Shown in pieces: positions 40,376 through 50,059 of a stretch of DNA of 64,000 bases (position 1 is its first letter; each line of letters starts with the position of its first letter). Origin of the DNA: Bacteroidota bacterium (lineage in GTDB: Bacteria > Bacteroidota > Bacteroidia > Chitinophagales > LD1). Where the stretch lies: contig JAFDYN010000003.1 of NCBI GenBank assembly GCA_018267385.1, positions 280,300 to 344,299 of the forward strand, in the 5' to 3' direction. The position numbers and the translations under genes were made by a program. The notes under the pieces were generated by a model that saw nothing but the letters and a program-made list of their open reading frames with translations, was not told the DNA's origin and made no database searches.

Positions 40376-42178
40376 ATGCGTTTTATCTATACGTTCATCA
40401 CCGTTCTGCTTACATTCCAGCTTTGCGCGCAGCGCATAAGCAATAGTCCCTATCCGCCCATTACCGCCACACCTGATACACTGTACTACGTCAATATAGA
40501 TGGTATGACCCAGTCGCAGCGGCTGACAGTAGTGACCTTGCAGGGCCTGCTCGCGCAGTCTAAACCGCGCATCATGGTGGGCAGGGGCACCCGTATTTTT
40601 CACAAAGACCTGGAGAGGAACTATGGGGTGACTTATGACTCTACATACTACACGGATTTTGCGGGCCTGATCTCCCATTTTGCACCGGAGGTACCGGGCT
40701 ACGTCCTGTGCACATTGGGAGATAGCAGTAGCAATGCTGCCATCTCGGCCTGCGGTGGAGTAGGAGCGATAGCTGTGACTCCAGCAGATACCGCAGTGAT
40801 GTCAGTCAATAACATCCCCATGCTTCTGAGTGCTCTGGGCAGAAACGAAGGCTGGGCGCTGGACTCTATAGGCGGCATCTATAGCGATCGCATTATCGGC
40901 TTTCAGGATTATGGCAAGTATAGCTACCTGTCTGATTATTCTGTCTTCTCACATGCTATGCACTTCACAGCGCCTACAGCCTCCGCCCTCACCAACCGGG
41001 CCTTTGGGCGTATGCAGCCCAATAGTGCGCTGGTAGGCTGGGGCAGTGAGAATGACCTCGTGCTGGCAGCTTCACAGCATGGGCTGCACGTACATGCGGC
41101 AGATTTTGCCAATAACCTCTCGACCTTTACCAACTTTAACGTGACTGCGCAGCAGCATGAGCATAGCGCAGATACTAATATCATTCCCGGCACGCATACT
41201 GTTTGCTTCATCATGACTGACGGCGATAATATCCAGTGGCTGCTGGGAGATTTTGCTGATAATGCGCTGTGGTACGGCAGCCCGCACCGCGGCCAGGTGC
41301 CTATCGGCTGGACCGTGTCACCGGCGCTGGCAGAGCTGGCGCCTACTGTTTTGAAAAACCTGTATGATACCGCAAAAGCCGGTGACTATTTCATAGCAGG
41401 CCCATCGGGCATAGGCTATCTATATCCTGATGATTTCAACCCGATAGACTCTGCTGCAGCGATCAGTGACCGTATGATGCACAAAGCAGACTTGTCTATC
41501 GTCAACGTAATATGCAACGTCTGGGAGCCACAGAGTGTCGCACCATACCTCGCCCAGCCTGATATAGACGGTATGTTCTATTACACCTTTGAGAGCGGTT
41601 ATACCGGGCTCTTCGGCTATTCGCAGTGCTTCTACGGCAAGCCTATGATCAGTGCGCGGTATACACTCTGGCAGTCCTATGTGTCAGCACCTATCCTGGC
41701 CCGGCTGGTCACCGCCCTGCCCAAAGATCCGACCGACCCTGATAGCTATACCCTGGTCAGCGTACACGTGTGGGATCATAGTGTAGACAGCGTGATAGCG
41801 GCAGTACAGCTCTTTGATAGTACGATACGGGTAGTAGCGCCTGATGCTTTTATCAAACTCTATAAAAAAGGAACCGGCTGCCGTGCCGCCGGCCTGGGTC
41901 TCAGGGATCAGGAAGGCGCGCAGCAATACCGCCTGAATAATGTACCTAATCCTGTGACAGCACAAACCGAGATACACTACACGCTGCCTTCGGCAAATTT
42001 TATCAGCCTGAAACTATACGATGCTACCGGCAAGGAGGTGAAAGTGCTCTACGCGGGTACGCAGAGTGCCGGTGAGTACGCTACTACACTAGATACACGC
42101 GATCTGGCAGCAGGTACTTATACTTATGTACTATACGGGCCGGGTATCAGTGCTTCGAGCCAACTGATCAAGAATTAG
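40376..42178 (+). CDS. Secreted GxGYxYP-domain protein with T9SS tail
   Basis: 600 aa. Signal peptide (residues 1-19). The diagnostic GxGYxYP motif lies at residues 345-351 (GIGYLYP) in a domain linked to putative glycoside hydrolases; N-terminal GxGYxYP modules and an FIMTDGDNIQW motif precede it. The final 80 residues are a T9SS type A sorting domain (NNVPNPVTAQTEIHYTLP...SSQLIKN). Probably a secreted polysaccharide-degrading enzyme; substrate unknown. Confidence 0.85.
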   Translation: MRFIYTFITVLLTFQLCAQRISNSPYPPITATPDTLYYVNIDGMTQSQRLTVVTLQGLLAQSKPRIMVGRGTRIFHKDLERNYGVTYDSTYYTDFAGLISHFAPEVPGYVLCTLGDSSSNAAISACGGVGAIAVTPADTAVMSVNNIPMLLSALGRNEGWALDSIGGIYSDRIIGFQDYGKYSYLSDYSVFSHAMHFTAPTASALTNRAFGRMQPNSALVGWGSENDLVLAASQHGLHVHAADFANNLSTFTNFNVTAQQHEHSADTNIIPGTHTVCFIMTDGDNIQWLLGDFADNALWYGSPHRGQVPIGWTVSPALAELAPTVLKNLYDTAKAGDYFIAGPSGIGYLYPDDFNPIDSAAAISDRMMHKADLSIVNVICNVWEPQSVAPYLAQPDIDGMFYYTFESGYTGLFGYSQCFYGKPMISARYTLWQSYVSAPILARLVTALPKDPTDPDSYTLVSVHVWDHSVDSVIAAVQLFDSTIRVVAPDAFIKLYKKGTGCRAAGLGLRDQEGAQQYRLNNVPNPVTAQTEIHYTLPSANFISLKLYDATGKEVKVLYAGTQSAGEYATTLDTRDLAAGTYTYVLYGPGISASSQLIKN

Positions 42179-42232
42179 CACGCAGGTATTTATCCATAAT
42201 TCATCCATTGACAGCTCATCGGGCTATAAACA

Positions 42233-42258
42233 AAAAGCCGGCTTTTTAGCCGGCTTTT
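42233..42258 (+). terminator. Bidirectional terminator
   Basis: Perfect 11-bp stem AAAAGCCGGCT / AGCCGGCTTTT with a four-base loop between the convergent GxGYxYP and permease genes. Confidence 0.9.
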
Positions 42259-42278
42259 CAATTCTGGTAGCAGGATGT

Positions 42279-43760
42279 CTATTGCTTATTCAGTTTACTA
42301 TTCTTTATGCTATAGCTGAAGTAGATGACGAAGCCGATCACCAGCCATACACCCAGACGCAGCCAGTTAGCCCAGCCGAGGCCCAATATCATGAGGCCGC
42401 AGGTGATGATGCCAAGTATAGGTACCAGAGGTACCAGAGGTGTATGGAATGGACGAGGTTCGTCCGGTGCTGTCCGGCGCATGATGATGACCCCGGCGCA
42501 TACGAGTATGAATGCAAAGAGGGTGCCTATGCTGGTCATATCGCCTACGATATCTCCCGGCACAAAGGCTGAGAATATCCCGATAAAGCCGAAGAGCAGC
42601 AGGTTAGACTTATATGGCGTTTTGTATTTAGGATGCAGATCGGAGAAAATGGATGGTATAAGGCCGTCCTTTGACATGGTGTAGAACACACGGGACTGCC
42701 CCATGAGCATCACCAGTATCACAGAGCTAAAACCTGCGAGGATAGCTACTGTCACAGACTTGGCCAGCCAGCCATAGCCCGGCATGTAGGTCTGGATGGC
42801 ATAGGCCACAGAGGCTTCCTTGCCCGCCGTGCGAAAGTCATTGACAGTCGCCACTCCCGTCAGTACGTGCGCAAAGAGAATATATAGCACCGTACATACC
42901 GCCAGTGATCCGAGAATACCGATAGGCATATCACGCTTAGGATTTTTGGCCTCCTGCGCTGCAGTAGATACTGCGTCAAAACCGATGAAAGCAAAGAATA
43001 CAACACCTGCGGCACCGAGTATACCCCATATACCACCGAAGTTATGCGGCACGCCCTGCGTATCCACATACGTAGTAGCAGCAGGTATATACGGAGTATG
43101 ATTGGCCGGATTGATAAACTGCCAGCCGAATACGATGAAGAGCACCACGATGGCCAGCTTTGTGATCACGATCACTGAGTTGACAAAGGCAGACTCCTTG
43201 GTACCACGTATCAGCAGCAGGCTGAGCAGGAAGAGGATGAAGAGTGCCGGTACATTCATATAGCCGTGCGCTAGCACAGCGCCATCAGCACCCATCAGCT
43301 TCTCCATGGGGGAGTGGCACCACTCAAAGGGTATCTGGTAGCCAATATAGCCTAGTAGTTTATTGAGGTATTCGCTCCAGGCTATACTCACCGTGGCTGC
43401 GCCGAGTGCATACTCCAGCACCAGGTCCCAGCCGATCACCCACGCTACTAGCTCACCGAGTGTGGCATACGAGTAGGTGTACGCGCTACCTGCTACCGGT
43501 ATCATGGCGGCAAACTCTGCATAGCAGAGACCGGCCAATGCACAGCCGATACCTGCCAATATAAACCCGAGTGTCACAGATGGGCCGGCATTATTAGCCG
43601 CCGCTGCCGCAGTCCGCACGAAGAGACCCGCACCGATGATGGCACCTATACCCAGCGCTACCAGAGAGGTAGCTGTGAGTGTACGGGTCAGGGTGTGCCC
43701 ACCCTCACTATCAATGGTCAGGAGAGAGGCCAGGGATTTTTTCCTGAATAGAGTACTCAT
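42279..43760 (-). CDS. Amino acid permease (APC/CAT type)
   Basis: 493 aa with twelve to fourteen hydrophobic segments. Signatures: GIGAIIGAGLFV in segment 1, SYTYSYA-like AGSAYTYSYATLGELVAW, and the FIGFDAVSTAAQEAKNP motif of the cationic amino acid transporter subgroup. Imports amino acids by proton symport; substrate not determined. Single gene. Confidence 0.9.
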   Translation of the reverse strand: MSTLFRKKSLASLLTIDSEGGHTLTRTLTATSLVALGIGAIIGAGLFVRTAAAAANNAGPSVTLGFILAGIGCALAGLCYAEFAAMIPVAGSAYTYSYATLGELVAWVIGWDLVLEYALGAATVSIAWSEYLNKLLGYIGYQIPFEWCHSPMEKLMGADGAVLAHGYMNVPALFILFLLSLLLIRGTKESAFVNSVIVITKLAIVVLFIVFGWQFINPANHTPYIPAATTYVDTQGVPHNFGGIWGILGAAGVVFFAFIGFDAVSTAAQEAKNPKRDMPIGILGSLAVCTVLYILFAHVLTGVATVNDFRTAGKEASVAYAIQTYMPGYGWLAKSVTVAILAGFSSVILVMLMGQSRVFYTMSKDGLIPSIFSDLHPKYKTPYKSNLLLFGFIGIFSAFVPGDIVGDMTSIGTLFAFILVCAGVIIMRRTAPDEPRPFHTPLVPLVPILGIITCGLMILGLGWANWLRLGVWLVIGFVIYFSYSIKNSKLNKQ

Positions 43761-43930
43761 GTATCATTTTGTATAGGCGCAAAATAGAATTAATTATCTG
43801 ATTAGAAAAAGTTAACACCGTTTCAGCATGACAATGTGTCCTTTCATTAAGTTTCCTGTATGTTTCAGGGATACACCATACCACGCATGTACTCAGCAGC
43901 ATTATATTTACTGTATCAAAAAAATATGTC

Positions 43931-44752
43931 ATGGCAGTACTGGCCCATATACTTAAAATATTTCCGCTTATCGTATTGCGGTATTTCTTTTTTGCAGGGA
44001 TCGCGTACCTGATCTTCTATATATGGAAGAAGCAGAAATTCACTTTTCACAAGATCCAGCCCAAGTATCCTGGCAGCAAAGTGGTGAACCGCGAGGTGCT
44101 ATACTCACTTTTGTCGTTGGCCATCTTTGCCATGATAGGAGGTGGAGTGTACTGGGCTAAAATAAGTGGCTATACCAAGATATACAGCGACTTTCATGCT
44201 CATAGCGTATGGTATTTCATGTTCTCCGTAGTGGCATTCATATTGCTGCATGACATGTACTTCTACTGGATGCACCGCTTCATGCACTGGGATAAGATCT
44301 ATAAATACGTACACCGCATCCACCACCTCTCTACCAATCCTACTCCTTGGGCTGCTTTTTCTTTTCATCCGCTAGAGGCTGTGCTCGAGGTAGCTATCCT
44401 CCCCATCATGGTTTTCCTTATTCCATTGCATCCGCTGGCTATTTTCATCTGGGTGATCTACCAGACTGTACTGAATGTGATGGGGCATCTCGGCTTTGAG
44501 CTATTCCCCAGCGGCTTCACCACGCACGCACTATACAAATGGCAGAACACCTCCGTGCACCACAATATGCACCATCGCTATGTGCGCTGCAACTATGGCC
44601 TGTACTTTAATCTCTGGGACCGTATCATGGGCACCAATCATGCACAGTACGATGCCGAGTTTGAGAAAGTAAAGGCGCGCACAGCCGCCGCGCATCAGCC
44701 GGAGCCAGTGCAGGAGACAGTGGGGGAGGCCCCGGAGATAGCAGTATCGTGA
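43931..44752 (+). CDS. Sterol-desaturase-family membrane oxygenase
   Basis: 273 aa, five or so transmembrane segments. The eight-histidine diiron motifs are visible: HDMYFYWMHRFMH (HxxxH), HRIHHLS and HHNMHHRY (HxxHH). Such enzymes hydroxylate or desaturate lipids, sometimes hopanoids or carotenoids; substrate unknown. The C-terminus is a Pro/Glu/Thr tail. Convergent with rpoD, with a terminator between. Confidence 0.9.
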   Translation: MAVLAHILKIFPLIVLRYFFFAGIAYLIFYIWKKQKFTFHKIQPKYPGSKVVNREVLYSLLSLAIFAMIGGGVYWAKISGYTKIYSDFHAHSVWYFMFSVVAFILLHDMYFYWMHRFMHWDKIYKYVHRIHHLSTNPTPWAAFSFHPLEAVLEVAILPIMVFLIPLHPLAIFIWVIYQTVLNVMGHLGFELFPSGFTTHALYKWQNTSVHHNMHHRYVRCNYGLYFNLWDRIMGTNHAQYDAEFEKVKARTAAAHQPEPVQETVGEAPEIAVS

Positions 44753-44778
44753 GCGCAAATACGCTGAGCATATACTCA

Positions 44779-44804
44779 AAAGCCACTCCTTGCAGAGTGG
44801 CTTT
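44779..44804 (+). terminator. Rho-independent terminator
   Basis: AAAGCCACTC / GAGTGGCTTT stem of ten base pairs, six-base loop, T-rich end; between the sterol-desaturase-like gene and rpoD. Confidence 0.85.
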
Positions 44805-44844
44805 CTTAATTGGGCTTTGGTATAGGATGGGGGTAGATTTCTTC

Positions 44845-45711
44845 TTATCCGAGATATGCTTTGAGTGATTTGCATTTACTGCTGCTCTTCAGGCGGATGA
44901 TCGCCTTGTCTTTGATCTGGCGCACGCGCTCTTTGGTCAGGTCATAGCGCTCACTGATATCCTCCAGGCTCATAGGCTGCTCTACGCCTATGCCAAAGAA
45001 CAGTTTCAGCACCTCGGCTTGCTTCTCCTGCAGGCAGGATAGCGACTGCTCGATCTCGGTGCGTAGCGACTCCTGGTAGGCCATCTGACGGTCTGCAGAT
45101 ACGGCATTAGGATTGGCCAGCACATCTATGAGGGCGTTCTCCTCCCCATTTACAAATGGCGCATCTACAGATATATGGCGGCCGGCTACGCCAAGTGTGG
45201 TTCTGACTTCATCCTCTTCTATATTGAGTAGTGTGGCGACCTCCTCCGGTGTAGGCTCACGGTCAAACTCCTGCTCCAGCATCTGAAAGGCCTTATTGAT
45301 CTTGCTCAGCGAGCCTACTTTATTCAGCGGCAGGCGCACGATGCGGCTCTGCTCGGCCAGCGCCTGCATGATGCTCTGGCGGATCCACCATACGGCGTAG
45401 GAGATAAACTTGAAGCCTTTGGTCTCGTCAAAGCGCTGGGCAGCTTTGATCAGGCCGAGGTTGCCTTCATTGATAAGGTCAGAGAGTGTGAGTCCTTGAT
45501 TCTGGTATTGCTTGGCCACTGATACCACGAAGCGGAGGTTGGCTTTGGTCAGCTTCTCCAGAGCGGCTTTATCGCCCTGTTTGATCTTTTTGGCCAGCCT
45601 GACCTCCTCTTCGGCAGAGATCAGGTCTACTTTGCCGATCTCCTGAAGGTATCTCTCCAGAGAGGCGCTTTCACGGTTGGTGATAGATTTGGTGATCTTA
45701 AGTTGTCTCAT
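44845..45711 (-). CDS. rpoD: Primary sigma factor, Bacteroidota type
   Basis: 288 aa. Regions 1.2 ([16 protein letters not shown]), 2 ([46 protein letters not shown]), 3 and 4 ([25 protein letters not shown]) are complete; region 1.1 is missing, as is normal for this phylum. Directs RNA polymerase to TTTG / TAnnTTTG promoters seen throughout the window. Transcribed alone; the 290-bp upstream region has no clear -7 match. Confidence 0.97.
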   Translation of the reverse strand: MRQLKITKSITNRESASLERYLQEIGKVDLISAEEEVRLAKKIKQGDKAALEKLTKANLRFVVSVAKQYQNQGLTLSDLINEGNLGLIKAAQRFDETKGFKFISYAVWWIRQSIMQALAEQSRIVRLPLNKVGSLSKINKAFQMLEQEFDREPTPEEVATLLNIEEDEVRTTLGVAGRHISVDAPFVNGEENALIDVLANPNAVSADRQMAYQESLRTEIEQSLSCLQEKQAEVLKLFFGIGVEQPMSLEDISERYDLTKERVRQIKDKAIIRLKSSSKCKSLKAYLG

Positions 45712-46001
45712 GAAATTGGGTTATTGGTTGTATGACGAATTTGCTCAAAAAAGGCTGCCGGTGCAACACTTTCACCCGTATTTTTCAGCCTTTCGTTATA
45801 AAAACTGCTATGTATACCCTAAAATGGTAGGCCACCAAAGTTTCCATAATATACTGTTTAAACATTGGTTAGGAAAAAGAAATATTTTAAATGAAATTTT
45901 GTATGAATGTGTTTTTTGCCTCACTTTAGGATAATATAAAGCACAACATACCCCTTGTCAAGGGCGCTGTAAGCAGCAGAAAATGAGGGATAAATGGCAG
46001 G
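45712..46001. other. Gene-free region upstream of rpoD
   Basis: AT-rich 290-bp gap between rpoD and the L,D-transpeptidase gene. No TAnnTTTG, terminator or small gene recognised; presumably holds the rpoD promoter(s). Confidence 0.5.
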
Positions 46002-46559
46002 CTATCTGGTGATGATGATCTCTGTGCCCGGATGGACATATTGATAGATCTCATTGATATCGTCGGTGCGCAGGGAGATGCAGCCGAGCGTCCAGTTGAC
46101 AGTTTGGTCTATGAGGTAGTCGTGATGATCGGGTACACCGTGTATACCTATACTACCGCCTATACCACGGCCTTCGGGTATCAGACCGCGCCGTTGATTG
46201 GCTTCGTACTTGCGCTGGCTATCGGCAGTAGGGTAGTCTATCCAGATAAACTTCTCCCATGACTTGTGCGGGTATTTGCTCAGTACATGAAAGGTGCCCT
46301 CCGGCGTGCATTGGTCACCTTCATATTTCTTGTCGCTCACCGGGTCGCCGCCAAAGACACACGCATACTCCCGCAGCGTATGCGTACCAATGCTGAGCGT
46401 GAGGGTATGAGAGAGCTTCGAGATATGTACTGTGACCGCATCGGGATCGAGCTGATAGAGCGCGATCTGCTGGGCTATAGACAGGCTGCGGTCCTGCGCA
46501 TACAGCATACATCCGCTCAGGATCAGTAGGAGTACTATGGCAGGACGCTTCATATGCAT
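46002..46559 (-). CDS. L,D-transpeptidase (YkuD) lipoprotein or secreted enzyme
   Basis: 185 aa. Signal peptide ending in a possible lipobox (LSGC, Cys17). YkuD domain with catalytic His140 (SIGIHGVP) and nucleophile Cys160 (WTLGCISL). Forms 3-3 cross-links in peptidoglycan or attaches proteins to it, in the periplasm. Divergent from the T9SS gene at 46722. No lytic or anchoring domain attached. Confidence 0.88.
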   Translation of the reverse strand: MHMKRPAIVLLLILSGCMLYAQDRSLSIAQQIALYQLDPDAVTVHISKLSHTLTLSIGTHTLREYACVFGGDPVSDKKYEGDQCTPEGTFHVLSKYPHKSWEKFIWIDYPTADSQRKYEANQRRGLIPEGRGIGGSIGIHGVPDHHDYLIDQTVNWTLGCISLRTDDINEIYQYVHPGTEIIITR

Positions 46560-46605
46560 GATGATATGATAACGATGCGCGATCAGCTTTTATTTCATAA
46601 ACATA

Positions 46606-46630
46606 AGTCACAATAAAGGCCAACCGCCGA
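46606..46630 (+). repeat. Direct repeat, left copy
   Basis: 25 bp (AGTCACAATAAAGGCCAACC and five more), 22 of 25 identical to 48232-48256. Encloses the T9SS gene at 46722. Confidence 0.6.
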
Positions 46631-46721
46631 ACCACAATACAATGTCTAAATAAGCGTATATTACGGATCGTGTAAGACAGAAGCTTTATCACCAGGCAGC
46701 AGAAACCTATACCAGTCACTA

Positions 46722-48242
46722 ATGAAGACACTACTACTCGTTTTAAACCTCATCTTACTTTTTCCTGCTGTCGGGCAGGTCAGCACTTTTAGTAAGTTCT
46801 ATGGCAAGGATTCATTTTATTGTGCAAGTCCGACGGTAATAGCAGACGGCGATTCGATAACATTATTAGGACTTTTTTATGGCTATAACAGGCAAGGACA
46901 TTTGTTTATAAAGTCTGATCTAAATGGCAATGAAGCGTATCGTTTTGTAAATGGCAAGCCTGACACGATTTTTTCCGGACATTATGCACTCTGCGCAAAT
47001 CGAACATCTACTGGCCATTTTATTCTCAGTGGAGGCGTAGCAAGAACAGGGGCACAAACAGGATACGATGTGCTTTATAAGCTCAAATCCAATTTAGACA
47101 CAGAATTTGTGCATACGCTTAATACTGCATCAGGTTGTTCCTATCTACCATTTGCCAGTGAACTCAGTGATAAGAATTATCTTTTAGCTGGTTGGAGGCA
47201 GGATTGTGTGGTTGGAGCTAATCGCATAGCGACTTTTATAAAGACAGATACATTGGGTAATATCATTTGGATAAAAGAAGAGCCGCATCCCAATGTCTCA
47301 GAATTTTCCAGTACCAGCGTAATATCAGATAGGTTCTACGTCATGGACCAAATAGCCACGGATGGTAATACCGGTGATAGCGTAATACAGATACACAAAT
47401 ATGATAATGATGGCAATTTGATTTGGAAAAGGAGTTTCGGTCATGAGGGGTTTAATAACAAAACGGGTCCTTTGATACCTACCCATGATGGCGGTGCAGT
47501 ATATGTTTTGAATATCATTGATACTAATAGCATATTAGGTCATCCTACTATTTATATGCCCGCAATCATCTATCGTCTAGATAGTTCGGGAGCTATTTTG
47601 TGGCAAAGATGGCTCAATGGAGCTAACTTGTTTAGCATTCACGAAACTTCATCAGGTTCTTTAGTTTTTTGTGAATCGAGGGGAGGAGTTGTAAATGAGC
47701 CAGAGTATAGCACCAAATTGAGCGGAGAGTTATTCAAAACGGATCGAGACGGAAATATACTTTGGAAGAAACGCTATGTAGAGGGTGTGGATTCGAGTCA
47801 ACATAATTATTTCTTCGACGTCACGGAGGGCGCAGACTGCGGTATCTTTGCTACGGGTCAGGCAGTTCCTCTGCATGGGCAGAGAAATCAGGTCTGGCTC
47901 TTGAAGGTGGACAGCAATGGCTGCCTGAACGGCGACTGCCCGGAGCTATATACTGGTATCAAAGATCAAGAAAAAGCAGCGGATATTGTTGTCTTCCCTA
48001 ATCCAACTCAATCCTATTTCATAATAGCTTTTAGCGAGACGTCAGACTTTCGCAGGTATAGGGAGCCCGTTTTTAGGCTAACGGATGTGACTGGCCGTAC
48101 GGTATCGCAAAGCATACTCACGGAGCAGGCTACCACCTTTTCTAGTGAAGCCTTCTCGTCCGGCGTTTACTTTTATACCATCAGGTCTGATGGCCGCCAT
48201 ATCGCAGGCGGCAAGATCGTGATCAGGCCGCAGTCACAATAA
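46722..48242 (+). CDS. Secreted repeat protein with T9SS tail
   Basis: 506 aa. Signal peptide (residues 1-19). The body (about 25-420) has regularly spaced beta-strand blocks with D/N and GN(I/L)(I/L)W motifs, suggesting a beta-propeller-like fold. The C-terminus (VVFPNPTQSYFIIAF to VIRPQSQ) is a type A T9SS sorting domain. The first 1.1 kb is AT-rich while the last third has the host composition, so the gene is mosaic. Its stop lies inside the right copy of a 25-bp repeat whose left copy precedes the gene. Function unknown. Confidence 0.75.
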   Translation: MKTLLLVLNLILLFPAVGQVSTFSKFYGKDSFYCASPTVIADGDSITLLGLFYGYNRQGHLFIKSDLNGNEAYRFVNGKPDTIFSGHYALCANRTSTGHFILSGGVARTGAQTGYDVLYKLKSNLDTEFVHTLNTASGCSYLPFASELSDKNYLLAGWRQDCVVGANRIATFIKTDTLGNIIWIKEEPHPNVSEFSSTSVISDRFYVMDQIATDGNTGDSVIQIHKYDNDGNLIWKRSFGHEGFNNKTGPLIPTHDGGAVYVLNIIDTNSILGHPTIYMPAIIYRLDSSGAILWQRWLNGANLFSIHETSSGSLVFCESRGGVVNEPEYSTKLSGELFKTDRDGNILWKKRYVEGVDSSQHNYFFDVTEGADCGIFATGQAVPLHGQRNQVWLLKVDSNGCLNGDCPELYTGIKDQEKAADIVVFPNPTQSYFIIAFSETSDFRRYREPVFRLTDVTGRTVSQSILTEQATTFSSEAFSSGVYFYTIRSDGRHIAGGKIVIRPQSQ

Positions 48243-48256
48243 AAGCCAACCACCGC
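48232..48256 (+). repeat. Direct repeat, right copy
   Basis: Partner of 46606-46630; spans the stop codon of the T9SS gene. Confidence 0.6.
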
Positions 48257-48301
48257 TACAGGAATATAATATCTCCGGTGCCTTTTTCGTTTATTTACGT
48301 A

Positions 48302-49417
48302 ATGAAGCGACTCTGGCTACTCATCCTCCTGTGTATCTCACTGGCTACTGTAGCGCAGCGCGGTGTACCGCCGCGCCCTACGCTGCCGCCTGTCACCATG
48401 CAGCAGCCTCATCTCTCTCGCACAGACCAGGCGCGTATGGTGCGGCTGGAGGACTCTCTGCAGCGCCTGCTCAATATCGTGCTGTATGATACGACCGTAA
48501 AGGTAGAGGAGAAGAGCATGGACTATGCCGGTGCAGTGATACTCAGCATGGCCTCCGGCAAACCCGATACCAATGTCTACATCAAGCCACTGCCCAAAGT
48601 GGATACAATAGCAGAGAAGAAGCGCTTCGAGCGGCGCAAGCAGGCCTGCTACCAGTTTATACCCAAGCTGATCTCGGCGCTCAAGATGGACAATTCCTTC
48701 TACTATCCCTTTGACTCCCTCACAGAGGTGAGCAAGATCTATCCGCCTGATAGCACCTTCCGCATCCTGACCTGGCAGATGCACTACCCCAAGGGCCGCT
48801 TCCGCTACTATGGGGTGATACAGATGCGGTCTGAGAAGATGAAGATCTACCCGCTGCGTGACCTGCGTGATACGTTGCCCTTTCACACGCAGCAGGTGCT
48901 GACGCGTGACAACTGGTATGGCCAGATCTACTACCGCATCATAGAGCGGACCTACAATAAGAAAACCTATTACACTCTCTTTGGCTTTGAGGCAGCAGAC
49001 TTCATCTCGCGGCGCAAGATAGTAGACATCCTGACCTTTGATGCCAATGGCGAGCCACGTTTTGGTGCGCCGCTCTTTTGCTCTACAGATAGCAACAGGC
49101 GCAAGGTGCGTGATACGCTCGATCGCTTCTTTATAGAGTATAAGTGGAACGCATCGCCTACGCTGAACTATGACAACAACAAAGAGATGATCGTCTTTGA
49201 CCACCTGGCACCGCCTGATCCCAAGGCCAACGGCGTCTATGTGGCCTATACGCAGGATGGCACCTACGAGGGCTTCAAGTGGATGACCAACCACTGGGAA
49301 TGGGTAGAGAAGGTATTCAACTTTGCCATCAATGAGGACGACAACCCGCCTATCCCTGCACCGCTATTCGGCATACCTAAGAAGCAGCCTACGCTGCCTA
49401 CTGAGGTGGAGCACTAG
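48302..49417 (+). CDS. Exported protein of unknown function
   Basis: 371 aa from MKRLWLLILL, which opens a signal peptide cleaved after VAQR. The upstream in-frame Met at 48278 would put a polar stretch before it and is rejected. The mature protein has Pro-rich N-terminal and C-terminal parts and a central region with paired aromatic strands (RYYGVIQM, YYTLFGFEAADF, FDANGEPRFGAPLF, and WMTNHWEWVEKVFNF). No known family. Followed by heptamer repeats. Confidence 0.8.
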   Translation: MKRLWLLILLCISLATVAQRGVPPRPTLPPVTMQQPHLSRTDQARMVRLEDSLQRLLNIVLYDTTVKVEEKSMDYAGAVILSMASGKPDTNVYIKPLPKVDTIAEKKRFERRKQACYQFIPKLISALKMDNSFYYPFDSLTEVSKIYPPDSTFRILTWQMHYPKGRFRYYGVIQMRSEKMKIYPLRDLRDTLPFHTQQVLTRDNWYGQIYYRIIERTYNKKTYYTLFGFEAADFISRRKIVDILTFDANGEPRFGAPLFCSTDSNRRKVRDTLDRFFIEYKWNASPTLNYDNNKEMIVFDHLAPPDPKANGVYVAYTQDGTYEGFKWMTNHWEWVEKVFNFAINEDDNPPIPAPLFGIPKKQPTLPTEVEH

Positions 49418-49419
49418 AG

Positions 49420-49475
49420 GCTGGACGCTGGATGCTGGATGCTTGATACCAGATACTGGATGCTAGATGCTGAGC
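49420..49475 (+). repeat. Tandem heptamer repeat (8 units)
   Basis: Eight 7-bp units of consensus GCTGGAT (GCTGGAC, GCTGGAT, GCTGGAT, GCTTGAT and variants), beginning two bases after the stop codon of the preceding gene. Confidence 0.8.
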
Positions 49476-49584
49476 ACGATCACTCTGGATATACAGGACT
49501 ATCGGGTAGGGTCAGGTCGCGACCTGACCCTACAGCACAGCGCACTACTTCTGATCTTTCATTTCTTCCGGACTCCTGGTCCCC

Positions 49585-49654
49585 GGTTCTTGCCCCTTGG
49601 TTCTCAGTTCTTGGTTCTTAGCTCTTGATTCTTGACTCTTGATTCTTGTTTCTC
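49585..49654 (+). repeat. Tandem heptamer repeat (10 units)
   Basis: Ten 7-bp units such as GGTTCTT, GCCCCTT, AGTTCTT, GATTCTT, GACTCTT; a related but different family from the set at 49420. The 305-bp gap 49418-49722 holds no gene. Confidence 0.8.
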
Positions 49655-49672
49655 AGTGTACCCAAAAAGAAA

Positions 49673-49697
49673 ATCCCCTGCCGGATGGGCAGAGGAT
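49673..49697 (-). terminator. Rho-independent terminator of rpsT
   Basis: ATCCCCTGCC / GGGCAGAGGAT stem with slight asymmetry; followed on the minus strand by TTTTCTTTTTGGG. Confidence 0.7.
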
Positions 49698-49722
49698 CTC
49701 TGATATGATGCAGGGGCCAGAA

Positions 49723-49980
49723 TTACTTCTTGAGGCCGGCGATTCTTCTCATGAGCTTAGACTTCAGGTTAGAAGCCTTATTTTTGTGGATGTTGCCACG
49801 CTTAGCGAGCTTGTCCAGGAGAGATACCACCTTAGGGAGTGCCTTCTGAGCGTCAGCTTGCTTGTCTGCAGCGCGGAAGTCGCGGATCAGGTTACGAGTG
49901 GTCTTTCCGAAATATCTGTTAGCCAGCCTTCTTTTGCTGTTCTGGCGGATTCTCTTTTCTGCTGATTTGTGGTTAGCCAT
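49723..49980 (-). CDS. rpsT: Ribosomal protein S20
   Basis: 85 aa, very basic, with the S20 N-terminus MANHKSAEKRIRQN and helical repeats of Lys/Arg. Binds 16S rRNA in the small subunit. Own promoter (50006-50035) and terminator. Confidence 0.96.
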   Translation of the reverse strand: MANHKSAEKRIRQNSKRRLANRYFGKTTRNLIRDFRAADKQADAQKALPKVVSLLDKLAKRGNIHKNKASNLKSKLMRRIAGLKK

Positions 49981-50005
49981 TTCTACTATTTTTCTAAAAG
50001 GACTG

Positions 50006-50035
50006 CAAATATAAACTTCTTTTTTATAAATCCAA
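50006..50035 (-). promoter_or_regulatory. Promoter of rpsT
   Basis: TTG at 50033-50035, 19-base spacer, TATATTTG at 50006-50013 on the minus strand; exact -7 consensus. Confidence 0.65.
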
Positions 50036-50059
50036 TAGAGTCAGCCGTAATTTCGGTTA

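Noticed and set aside
49420..49654. Repeat arrays considered as CRISPR
   Set aside because: Units are 7 bp with no spacers and no cas genes nearby; they are plain tandem heptamers.
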